39,751 bases of DNA, from positions 1 through 39,751 of the forward strand of contig JAKVAO010000015.1 of the NCBI GenBank assembly GCA_022447685.1. Reading direction: 5' to 3'. Numbering within the stretch: the stretch's first letter is position 1; every line of letters starts with the position of its first letter. The notes under the pieces were generated by a model. It was not told the origin of the DNA. It ran no database searches and saw only the letters and a program-made list of their open reading frames with translations. This DNA comes from Candidatus Caenarcanales bacterium (GTDB lineage Bacteria > Cyanobacteriota > Vampirovibrionia > LMEP-6097). Shown here piece after piece: positions 6,984 to 14,399 of the stretch. The position numbers and the translations under genes were made by a program.

Positions 6984-9741
6984 GTCCAACTATGACAACG
7001 GAGAATTTATCCGGATGAATATATTTCCTTGCAGCAGCGTTTACTTCTTCAAGACTTATACTATTAATTATTTCACTATAATTTTCTGGGTAATCTAAAT
7101 CCAAATCATAGACAAGCATCTGTTTAGCAACCTCTGCAATATCTTCATTACTCGATAAGTTACGAACCGCAAATGAACCAGTGAGAAAAGACTTAGTCGC
7201 TTCTAGTTCCGTTTCACTAATACCAGTTTTCAAAAATTCTTTTACTGTTTTCTTCGCTAGATCTACAGCTTTATTAACATTCTTAGGATTAGCACCTAAA
7301 GTTATAGAGTAAGGTCCTGGATTGATTCCTGCAACAAAAGCCGATCTAATATTATAGACTAACCCATTTTCATCTCTGACCTTAGAGCCAAGTTTGGATG
7401 AAAGTGGACTACCACCTAACGCAAAATTCGCTATAAATAATGCATAGAAATCTGGATCTTTACGGGAAAGAGATCCAACATGCCCTATGTATGCTTCTGA
7501 CTGTTGTTTAGATTTTTTGAGAACATGCTTAGTTTTTGCTTCTTTGATACTAGCTTTTTCATGACTAATTTTACTACTCAATGATTTTTTATTCCATGCT
7601 TTAAAATATTTGCCAAGCATAGTCACAGCTGATTTTTCTGTCAAATCTCCTACAACAGCTATGTTCATAGATTCAAGTGAGTAATGATCTTTATAAAACT
7701 TTTTAATATCAGCAACAGTAATTGCTTCTATAGATTTAACTTTCTCTGGAGTACTGTATGAATAGAATACATGCCCTTTAGGATAAATCATTCTATAGAG
7801 TTCACGCTTTGCAAGCCCACTCGGATATTCATCTTGCTGTTTAACAGTTTCTATTAGCTCTTTCTTGAGCTTCTCTAATTCAAGCTTAGAGAACTTAGGC
7901 TCAGAAGTCATTTCCATAAAGAGCTTCATAACTTTATCATAATTTTTCTTCACAGTTGAAATCTCTATTGCAGTAGTTTCTCTACCAGTCTCAAATTCAA
8001 TCTCAGCACCGTAAAGTTCTAATAATTCAGCCATCTCAAATTTATCTCTGAACTTAGTACCACGTTCAAGCATACCACTAGTGATATAAGCTAAGCCTGG
8101 TTGCTTACCATCAAGTGAAGAACCTGCTTCTACAGAAGCTTTAATATAGACTAATGGAAGTGTTTTATCTTCTTTGAAGACCATATTTGTCTTTGGGAAA
8201 TCTTTTAAATCAAGAGCTTTAATACCAAGCTGAAAATTATTCTTGATTTTACCTTTAGAATACTTAGGTTCAGTAATCTTCAGAAGTCTTTCAAGTTTAG
8301 AAGCATCCAATGGCTCCACCACAGCAGAGTTGAAAAACTGTTTATCGCCACTCTTTTCTATATTTGGAGAATTAACTTTAGCAACTAAAGAATTAGGTGC
8401 CTCTTCTGGTAATAGATAAGCAACAGTTTGATTACTAGGAACAAAATATTTTTTTGCTACTTTCTTTAAATCAGCGATAGTTACTTTCTTGAGATTCTGA
8501 TACCATTCAAAATATTTACCCCAATCACCAGTAATCACTTCGAAATATGCAATCTGTAAGGCTTCATCATAAACACCATCTTTCTGGTAAAGCTCTGATG
8601 ACTCTACTCTCGCTTTAGCTATAGCAAGTTCTTCTTTGGTGATATTAGTTTTTACATCTTCCAACTCAGCATTAACAATCTTTTCAATTTTCTCAATATC
8701 AGCTTCAGGACTTAAATTAATTACAATTTTATAAAGTGCTGGATCTTTATTAGACTCAGAGTAACCACTAACATCTATTGCAAGTCCTTTGTCTACAAGC
8801 TTTTTATAAAGTCTAGAAGTAGTACCATTGAATAAAATTTCATCTAATATATTTAAGGCACTGATGTCAGGGTGTGAAAACTCTGGAATATGGAAACTCA
8901 TTGCAAGCATTTTTACTTGACCAGGATAATAGAGAGTAGTTTTTCTGAGCTGCTTTTGAGCTGGTTCCTGAGCAACTTCATGTCTCTTAGTATTACTTGC
9001 CTTATACTTTCCAAAATATCTCTGGATTAAATCTAAAGCTAAATCCTTATCAAAATTACCAGCAAGCATTATAAAAGCATTATCTGGAGCATAATAAGTA
9101 TCATAGAACTGCTTCATATTTTCAGCATTAATATTGTCAAGATCATTTTTCCAACCAATAATAGGGTTATGATAAGGATGTTTCTGGAAAGCAGTTGCTC
9201 TTAGCTGCTTACCTAGTAAATTACTTGGATAATTCTCACCACCCTCTAATTCAGAAACTATCACACTACGTTCCAGATCAAGTTCTTCTTGAGCTAGTCT
9301 AGAATTACGCATACGATCTGATTCAATCTTAATTGCTAATTCTAAATTCTCTGGAGAAAAGTTTTCATAATAAGCCGTGTAATCATAACTAGTAAAGGCA
9401 TTAAAAATACCGCCTTTAAGTTGAATTGCCTGAGCAATTTCACCTTTACGAAAGTCTTGAGTTCCTTTGAACATCATATGCTCTAAATAATGAGCAAGAC
9501 CAGTATTATTACCTAGTTCATCACGACTACCTACTCTGTACCAGGCTTGAAAACTTATTAATGGAGCGTTCGTATCGCTCTTCAGTAGCACTTTTAGCCC
9601 ATTAGCTAATTTGTACTCATCGATTCCATGGGCACTTTTCACTAGTGTAAGTTTTGGCGTGTTTTTTACTATTGCCATATTGCTACTAAGAATAATATAA
9701 AGCAAAATCGCAAGAATTTTAAGACTTAATAATTTATCCAT
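6979..9741 (-). CDS. M16 family zinc metallopeptidase (two M16 units in one chain)
   Basis: The inverted zinc motif HYLEH (residues 84-88 from the start used here) lies in the N-terminal unit, with the downstream Glu-rich SELEGGENYP segment that supplies the third ligand. A second M16 half with no HxxEH follows from about residue 500, giving the single-chain active/inactive arrangement of pitrilysin-like and YmxG/PqqL-like proteases. I take the ATG at 9741 because it opens directly into a signal peptide or anchor (Met-Asp-Lys, a hydrophobic stretch of about 17 residues) and has a TATATT box 12 nt upstream. An in-frame ATG at 9807 would add 22 residues. The enzyme would degrade short peptides in the periplasm. 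It converges on the preceding gene. Confidence 0.9.
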   Translation of the reverse strand: MDKLLSLKILAILLYIILSSNMAIVKNTPKLTLVKSAHGIDEYKLANGLKVLLKSDTNAPLISFQAWYRVGSRDELGNNTGLAHYLEHMMFKGTQDFRKGEIAQAIQLKGGIFNAFTSYDYTAYYENFSPENLELAIKIESDRMRNSRLAQEELDLERSVIVSELEGGENYPSNLLGKQLRATAFQKHPYHNPIIGWKNDLDNINAENMKQFYDTYYAPDNAFIMLAGNFDKDLALDLIQRYFGKYKASNTKRHEVAQEPAQKQLRKTTLYYPGQVKMLAMSFHIPEFSHPDISALNILDEILFNGTTSRLYKKLVDKGLAIDVSGYSESNKDPALYKIVINLSPEADIEKIEKIVNAELEDVKTNITKEELAIAKARVESSELYQKDGVYDEALQIAYFEVITGDWGKYFEWYQNLKKVTIADLKKVAKKYFVPSNQTVAYLLPEEAPNSLVAKVNSPNIEKSGDKQFFNSAVVEPLDASKLERLLKITEPKYSKGKIKNNFQLGIKALDLKDFPKTNMVFKEDKTLPLVYIKASVEAGSSLDGKQPGLAYITSGMLERGTKFRDKFEMAELLELYGAEIEFETGRETTAIEISTVKKNYDKVMKLFMEMTSEPKFSKLELEKLKKELIETVKQQDEYPSGLAKRELYRMIYPKGHVFYSYSTPEKVKSIEAITVADIKKFYKDHYSLESMNIAVVGDLTEKSAVTMLGKYFKAWNKKSLSSKISHEKASIKEAKTKHVLKKSKQQSEAYIGHVGSLSRKDPDFYALFIANFALGGSPLSSKLGSKVRDENGLVYNIRSAFVAGINPGPYSITLGANPKNVNKAVDLAKKTVKEFLKTGISETELEATKSFLTGSFAVRNLSSNEDIAEVAKQMLVYDLDLDYPENYSEIINSISLEEVNAAARKYIHPDKFSVVIVGP

Positions 9742-9930
9742 ATTCTTACTTTTAATATATTCCACAATTTTCGATCTGTTAAATGCTCTTATCACAGTAT
9801 TAATCATATAATATAGAAGTCAAAAGAAGAATAATGCAGATTAAATTTTTATTAGTCATGGGTGAAGTTTTTGCTTCAGAATGCCTCAGGAAAAAAATTA
9901 AATATGAAATGAACAGGAGACTATAAAATT

Positions 9931-10632
9931 ATGAAAAAAGAATTCCACGAAGAAGATGATCTAGAACTATTACAAGCTCACAAAAAGTCAGAGACTGACA
10001 AATTAAATGATGCCTGGAGAGTCTTAAAAATCCAGTCTGAAATAATCCAGGGCTTCGAAGAACTTAGAGATGTAAATAACGGTATAGCTGTTTTTGGTTC
10101 AGCGAGAACAGCCTCGGAAAATAAATACTATAAGGCAACAGAGTTACTCGCAGAAGAGTTATCCAATGAAGGCTTCAATATTATCACTGGAGGTGGTCCA
10201 GGAATCATGGAAGCTGCCAATAAAGGTGCTCAGAAAGGAAAAGGGAAATCAATTGGGCTCAACATCAAACTACCTCGTGAACAAAGTCCTAATGAATTCC
10301 AAAATATTGAACTTGATTTTAATTATTTCTTCGTAAGAAAGCTAATGTTCGCAAAATATTCCTTCGCGACAATCTATATGCCTGGTGGTTTCGGAACCAT
10401 GGATGAATTGTTCACGATACTTACTTTAATCCAAACCAATAAAACCAAAGATATACCAATAATTCTCTACGGCAAAGAATACTGGCAAGAGCTTTTCAAC
10501 TGGCTTGAGAGCAAAATGAAAAATGAATTCAAGAATATTGAAGATTCTGAACTAAATAAAATTATTATCTCTGAAGATCATAGTGAGATTGTGCGTTTGA
10601 TTAAAAAATCTTATGCTAGTTTACCTAAGTAA
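9931..10632 (+). CDS. LOG family protein (nucleotide 5'-monophosphate phosphoribohydrolase type)
   Basis: Rossmann-type protein of 233 residues with both family signatures: GGGPGIME (87-94) and PGGFGTMDE (151-159), which bind the phosphoribosyl group and catalyse release of the base from a nucleoside monophosphate. Members are often mislabelled lysine decarboxylase. In bacteria outside plant-associated groups the substrate is usually AMP or unknown. The N-terminal 45 residues are acidic and helical, longer than in the shortest LOG proteins. AGGAG at 9915-9919 lies 11 nt before the ATG. It stands alone, divergent from the protease gene. Confidence 0.85.
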   Translation: MKKEFHEEDDLELLQAHKKSETDKLNDAWRVLKIQSEIIQGFEELRDVNNGIAVFGSARTASENKYYKATELLAEELSNEGFNIITGGGPGIMEAANKGAQKGKGKSIGLNIKLPREQSPNEFQNIELDFNYFFVRKLMFAKYSFATIYMPGGFGTMDELFTILTLIQTNKTKDIPIILYGKEYWQELFNWLESKMKNEFKNIEDSELNKIIISEDHSEIVRLIKKSYASLPK

Positions 10633-10633
10633 G

Positions 10634-10804
10634 TTAATTGGGGGCAAAGAAATTTTCTAAAAAGCTTTTCTTCGGGTCTAAAGTTCCCATTTGCTTTCTT
10701 GCCCTGTAGTCAAAGTTAAAGATTGCAATTAACACAGCCAAAACACAGAATATAACAGGAATTCCCACATTAATAAGATAAGCTAATTCAAAGTCAATAT
10801 TCAT
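10634..10804 (-). CDS. small single-pass membrane protein, 56 aa
   Basis: The ATG at 10804-10802 overlaps the TGA of the gene before it (ATGA), the usual sign of coupled translation. The product has a short acidic N-terminus, one hydrophobic helix (about residues 8-30), then a polar, basic tail with RARKQ and a Pro/Phe ending. It resembles small cofactor or respiratory-complex accessory subunits in form only, and I recognise no family. The open frame, coupling and membrane-protein pattern argue that it is real. It converges on the LOG gene, with 1 nt between stops. Confidence 0.55.
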   Translation of the reverse strand: MNIDFELAYLINVGIPVIFCVLAVLIAIFNFDYRARKQMGTLDPKKSFLENFFAPN

Positions 10805-10953
10805 CTTACTTCCAGCCTTTCATCTAAAGAGTATAGAATTTTTCTACTCTTGTCAATTAATGAAAAGCCTATTATAAGCAGTCCAAAAGAGACCATTAAA
10901 CCATAAAAAGATAATGATTCAGAATGGTAATTCTTATCAACCAATGAACTCAT
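10801..10953 (-). CDS. small single-pass membrane protein, 50 aa
   Basis: Starts at the ATG 10953-10951, just outside the IS630 end. A longer frame begins inside the insertion sequence, but those extra residues are translated inverted repeat and should be ignored. The protein has a polar N-terminus, a hydrophobic helix at about residues 16-30 and a basic, then acidic, tail. A TATAAT (minus strand, 10963-10958) sits 4 nt before the ATG and contains the TA at which the IS630 element inserted, so the gene's natural upstream region has been displaced to the far side of the element. It may now be silent or driven from the element. Confidence 0.5.
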   Translation of the reverse strand: MSSLVDKNYHSESLSFYGLMVSFGLLIIGFSLIDKSRKILYSLDERLEVR

Positions 10954-10981
10954 AATAATTATACAGTACTCCTCTAAAGTT

Positions 10982-11503
10982 TTACGAAAATATAAATTTA
11001 TGGTGTGCAAACGCCCTCAGCGTACTCTCAACCAGCTCATAGAGTTCATTGATATCCTTTGCAAGCTTGTTTTTAAATTCTGACTCTTTAATAACCTTCC
11101 ATACATTTTCTTGATAATTTAAATCTGGAGAATAAGGTGGTAAAAACAGTAAGGAAATATTATCAGGCAAGGGAAAGTCTAGATTATTTCCTTGCGCCTT
11201 GTGATAGCTTGCGTTATCTAAGACAACCGCTATTGTTTCATCCGGATATTTTTTAGAAAGCTCTGAAAGAAAATGTCTAATAACTCTGCTATCAACACCG
11301 TCGTAAATCCATTCTAAATGTTCACCGCTAACAATTTCAGTAGCTCCAACTACAGCAACTGTACCCCTATGGCTACTGACTTGAATTGTTTTTCTATCTT
11401 TTTTATCTCCCCAAGTATGAGTGGTTGGAGTCTCACTCCTAAAAAAACTTTCATCCATGTAGAAAATTTTCAAGTCTGGATTTTCAGCCTTTGTGCCATC
11501 CAA
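10982..11503 (-). CDS. IS630 transposase, DDE catalytic part (ORF B)
   Basis: Carries the three acidic residues of the DDE nuclease: Asp in FYMDESFF, Asp in VVLDNASYH and Glu in NYQENVWKVIK, with the family's PPYSPDLN just before the last. The nominal first codon is TTG and the frame is open only back to 11509 because of a TAA at 11510-11512. A full transposase needs a +1 (or -2) shift within roughly 11502-11511, the A4-TC-T4 stretch. Either the element uses frameshifting or an indel has inactivated it. The stop lies in the terminal inverted repeat. Confidence 0.85.
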   Translation of the reverse strand: MDGTKAENPDLKIFYMDESFFRSETPTTHTWGDKKDRKTIQVSSHRGTVAVVGATEIVSGEHLEWIYDGVDSRVIRHFLSELSKKYPDETIAVVLDNASYHKAQGNNLDFPLPDNISLLFLPPYSPDLNYQENVWKVIKESEFKNKLAKDINELYELVESTLRAFAHHKFIFS

Positions 11504-11963
11504 AAGATTTTAAAAAAACTTTTTTTTCTTCCTCATTCCCCTTATAATTTTCTTTATTAGGCTTTTGCCAAGATAGTTTCATCGATTTCAAAACTTTGCG
11601 TATGGTTTCTTCATCTGCGTCAATATCCCATTGAGATTTAACATAGCGGGCTAAATCCTTACAAACTATTCTTCCATCTTTACTCAAAACATACTCTCTG
11701 AGCTTTTCTTTTTGCTTTGAGTTGATCAATGAGGGTCTTCCAGTTCTGGGCTCATCTAGCAATCCATCAATACCAAGTTCATTCCAATTAGGTAGCCAAG
11801 TATACAGTAGAGTTGTTACATAGACTCCACAAACCTCGCAAATTTTACCTGTATCTATATCACAATACAGCATATTTAATGCTTGGAGACGATTATACGT
11901 ACGAATAGCTTTTGCCTTGCGTAATTCTTCTCTTAAAACTTCTATATTCCTTACTTGGTACAT
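11484..11963 (-). CDS. IS630 transposase, N-terminal part (helix-turn-helix, ORF A)
   Basis: 159 residues. The N-terminal two thirds hold the helix-turn-helix DNA-binding domains of IS630 transposases, with the linker GLLDEPRTGRPS (about 87-98) between the two HTH units, a reliable family mark. The frame runs out about 16 codons after the A8 and T7 runs at 11512-11527. The DDE domain continues in another frame from about 11510, so this ORF alone cannot transpose the element. Confidence 0.85.
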   Translation of the reverse strand: MYQVRNIEVLREELRKAKAIRTYNRLQALNMLYCDIDTGKICEVCGVYVTTLLYTWLPNWNELGIDGLLDEPRTGRPSLINSKQKEKLREYVLSKDGRIVCKDLARYVKSQWDIDADEETIRKVLKSMKLSWQKPNKENYKGNEEEKKVFLKSFGWHKG

Positions 11964-12157
11964 ATTACCAAGGATAAACCCTTAATCATTATTTGTAAAA
12001 CTTTAGAGGAGTACTATAGAGAAAGGTGTGCATAATACAAAACCAGAATTTTTAAAGAATTCAGCTCGCAATTTTTCTGACTTCTCATATACGACCATGA
12101 AGTTAATTTTGCAATATGAAGAAAGAAATTTTAAGGGGTCATTTTTCCGCAGGAGGT

Positions 12158-13510
12158 TTAAACCTTAGCCATAAGCTCTTCAGCATTAGTAATTTTACCT
12201 TTAATCGCTGTAGCAGCAACAGTAGCAGGGCTCGCCAAATGTGTTCTAGCACCAGCTCCCATACGTCCAGGGAAATTACGGTTAGTACTAGAGATACATC
12301 TATGCTCTGGAGCAACTACTCCCATACTCATTCCTAGACATGGACCACATGAAGCGTGTGTCCAAAGTGCACCAGCGTCTTGGAAGATATCATGTAAACC
12401 TTCACGCTCAGCTTGACGTTTGACATCCTGTGAACCAGGAGTGATAATCGTAGGAATAGAAACTTTCTGTCCTTTAAGGATTTCAGCAGCTATTCTCAAA
12501 TCAGAGATTCTAGCGTTAGTACAACTTCCGATGAAAGCTTGATCAATTTCTAAGTCTTGGATTTTATCTCCCGGCTTAAGCCCCATATAATCTAAAGCTT
12601 TCTCATCAGCAGCTTCTGGAATTGTTCCATCAAAATGAGCTGCCTCTCCTGGGTTAATCCCCCAAGTAACCATAGGCTTCAAACTAGAAACATCAAGCTC
12701 AACTTCAGCGTCATAGACAGCATCTTCATCTGCTCTAAATTCAGCCCATTTAGCTTTCAAAGCTTCAAATTCAGCAGAATCTTTAGGGATTTGTTCTTTA
12801 TCTCTAAGATACTCAAAAGTAACTTCATCAGCAGCAACCATACCACTAGTAGCACCAGCTTCAATCGCCATATTACAAATAGTCATACGCTCCTCCATAT
12901 CTAGATCAGCGATAGCATCACCAGTATATTCAAGAACATAACCTGTTCCACCCTTAAAACTAATCTTCTCGATAATCGCAAGAATAATATCCTTAGCGTA
13001 AACGCCTGGCTGACGCTTACCAGTAACATTAATTCTCATAACTTTAGGTTTTTTCAGTAGTAAACACTGTGAAAGCATTGCACCAGCATTCGCTGTAGTA
13101 CCGATACCTAAAGCAAAACACGCAAAAGCACCATTAGTACAAGTATGGCTATCACCACAACAAAGTGTAGTCCCTGGCTGTACATAACCTCTTTCTGGAG
13201 CCACTATATGACAAATTCCATTTTCACCGATATCAAAGTGTCTGATACCATGCTTTTTAGCCCACTTTCTTAAAACACTTGCTTGAATCGCAGTAGCTGT
13301 ATCCTTCGCCGGAGCTACGTGATCATTGATCGCTAAAATTCTAGTAGGATCAAAAATTCTGCCATCGAATTCTTCATCAATCTGAATAGCACCCTGTGGA
13401 GTAGTAATCTCATGAGCAACAATTCTGTCCATGAAGATCAAATAGTTATCACCAGGTAATTCTTCTACCGTGTGCGCGTCCCATACTTTAGCAAATAGAG
13501 TTTTTCCCAT
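12158..13510 (-). CDS. leuC: 3-isopropylmalate dehydratase large subunit (aconitase family)
   Basis: 450 residues, the normal LeuC length. The 4Fe-4S ligands are present as C330 (GSCTNAR) and C388/C391 (SCGPC). Other aconitase-family segments include FMDRIVAHE near the start, CCGDSHTC (117-124) and the closing FPGRMG. With a small LeuD subunit it isomerises 2-isopropylmalate to 3-isopropylmalate in leucine synthesis. No leuD or other leu gene is in the window, and homoaconitase-type activity cannot be excluded from sequence alone. A TAGAAT box preceded by GC lies 12 nt upstream of the ATG. A 12-bp perfect palindrome, AGGTTTAAACCT, overlaps the stop codon. Confidence 0.9.
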   Translation of the reverse strand: MGKTLFAKVWDAHTVEELPGDNYLIFMDRIVAHEITTPQGAIQIDEEFDGRIFDPTRILAINDHVAPAKDTATAIQASVLRKWAKKHGIRHFDIGENGICHIVAPERGYVQPGTTLCCGDSHTCTNGAFACFALGIGTTANAGAMLSQCLLLKKPKVMRINVTGKRQPGVYAKDIILAIIEKISFKGGTGYVLEYTGDAIADLDMEERMTICNMAIEAGATSGMVAADEVTFEYLRDKEQIPKDSAEFEALKAKWAEFRADEDAVYDAEVELDVSSLKPMVTWGINPGEAAHFDGTIPEAADEKALDYMGLKPGDKIQDLEIDQAFIGSCTNARISDLRIAAEILKGQKVSIPTIITPGSQDVKRQAEREGLHDIFQDAGALWTHASCGPCLGMSMGVVAPEHRCISSTNRNFPGRMGAGARTHLASPATVAATAIKGKITNAEELMAKV

Positions 13511-13585
13511 AATATATGGCTTATTCTAGCAAATATCAAAGCTTAAAACTAAAAGTAATAAGTGAAATTGTAAGAACATATTAGC

Positions 13586-13599
13586 TAGAATTTTAATAA
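13586..13599 (+). promoter_or_regulatory. extended -10 box giving a leaderless start
   Basis: GC-TAGAAT with the box at 13586-13591 ends 7 nt before the ATG at 13599. No Shine-Dalgarno sequence is present, so transcription should start at or next to the A of the ATG. Confidence 0.6.
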
Positions 13600-14378
13600 T
13601 GCAATTTGCCCCCAGAGCAATCACTCAGACATTCAATAGATATGTTGATGAACAAACTTCAAATTCTGGCGGCAGGAAACTCTTTGGAACAGATGAATTA
13701 GCGCAAGAACTGGAGAGAGAACAAGCCAAAAGAAGAATTACAAGAGAAATATCACGGGACCAAAACACATATGCTCAAAATATATTTCAAATAACCCTCT
13801 CACACATAAGTAGAATCACTAAGGATAATATTGATGAAACTTCAATAAACTTAAAAGCTGGGGAAAATAGTAATGAAACTAAGGTTCTTGCAGATGCGGA
13901 GAAAATCCTTCAAATTGCTGATGATTTCGTAGAGAGCTATCTTAAAATCGACCAAATTTTCAGACAAAGTAACATAAATATTGATCAAGCAATACGTGAA
14001 TTCTTTGAACCAATAAGCTTACTAACTGAAGAATACACCAAGAATATGCTTGAGCGGTACATATCATCAACAAATCCAAGCAAATCTGAATTCTTAAAAG
14101 AATTATTAATTCTAAAAAACAATGATGGGAAAATGGCTCCTATAAACGAGATAGCTCGAGCAATTTTATATAATTTCGAACAAACTGGTACACAAATAAA
14201 ATTAGTAGGACAAGTATCAAGTAAGAGCATAGAAGCACTAAAAATAGAAAAAAAATTTGATGATGCTGAACAAAGTTTTAGCTCAGCAAAAATTGAAAAC
14301 ATATACGACAAACTAATAAATTTCATCAAAGCAAATTTTCTAGCTATCGCCATTCGTGATGCAGAAGAATATTTATAA
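13599..14378 (+). CDS. hypothetical protein, 259 aa
   Basis: Soluble, mainly helical-looking protein rich in Ile, Glu, Asn and Lys, with no signal peptide, membrane segment or recognised motif. A charged stretch at about 35-50 (EREQAKRRITREISRDQ) could form a coiled coil. The start is supported by a -10 box 7 nt upstream. It is followed after 20 nt by pheT, which has its own -10 box inside this gene's end, so the two may be transcribed together or separately. Confidence 0.7.
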   Translation: MQFAPRAITQTFNRYVDEQTSNSGGRKLFGTDELAQELEREQAKRRITREISRDQNTYAQNIFQITLSHISRITKDNIDETSINLKAGENSNETKVLADAEKILQIADDFVESYLKIDQIFRQSNINIDQAIREFFEPISLLTEEYTKNMLERYISSTNPSKSEFLKELLILKNNDGKMAPINEIARAILYNFEQTGTQIKLVGQVSSKSIEALKIEKKFDDAEQSFSSAKIENIYDKLINFIKANFLAIAIRDAEEYL

Positions 14379-14384
14379 AATTGC

Positions 14385-14399
14385 TAATATCTATAGAGA
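14385..14399 (+). promoter_or_regulatory. extended -10 box for pheT
   Basis: TTGC-TAATAT with the box at 14385-14390 lies 8 nt before the ATG at 14399 and supports that start over the upstream in-frame codon at 14381. Confidence 0.5.

Larger units (their letters stand above)
10964..12016 (-). mobile_element. IS630-family insertion sequence, 1053 bp, with TA target duplication
   Basis: Terminal inverted repeats at 10964-10985 and 11995-12016 are 22 bp and match at 21 positions. Each end is flanked by TA (10962-10963 and 12017-12018), the target duplication typical of the IS630/Tc1 superfamily. It encodes a helix-turn-helix ORF and a DDE-domain ORF on the minus strand in different frames. The near-perfect ends suggest a recent insertion. 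It separates the two small membrane-protein genes from whatever lay upstream of them. Confidence 0.92.

Noticed and set aside
10954..11010. N-terminal 19-residue extension of the 50-aa membrane protein into the IS630 end
   Set aside because: Those codons are terminal inverted repeat; the gene predates the insertion.
12116..12337. A + strand frame over the end of leuC, Ser/Arg-rich
   Set aside because: It lies antisense to a certain gene and has the skewed composition of a shadow frame.
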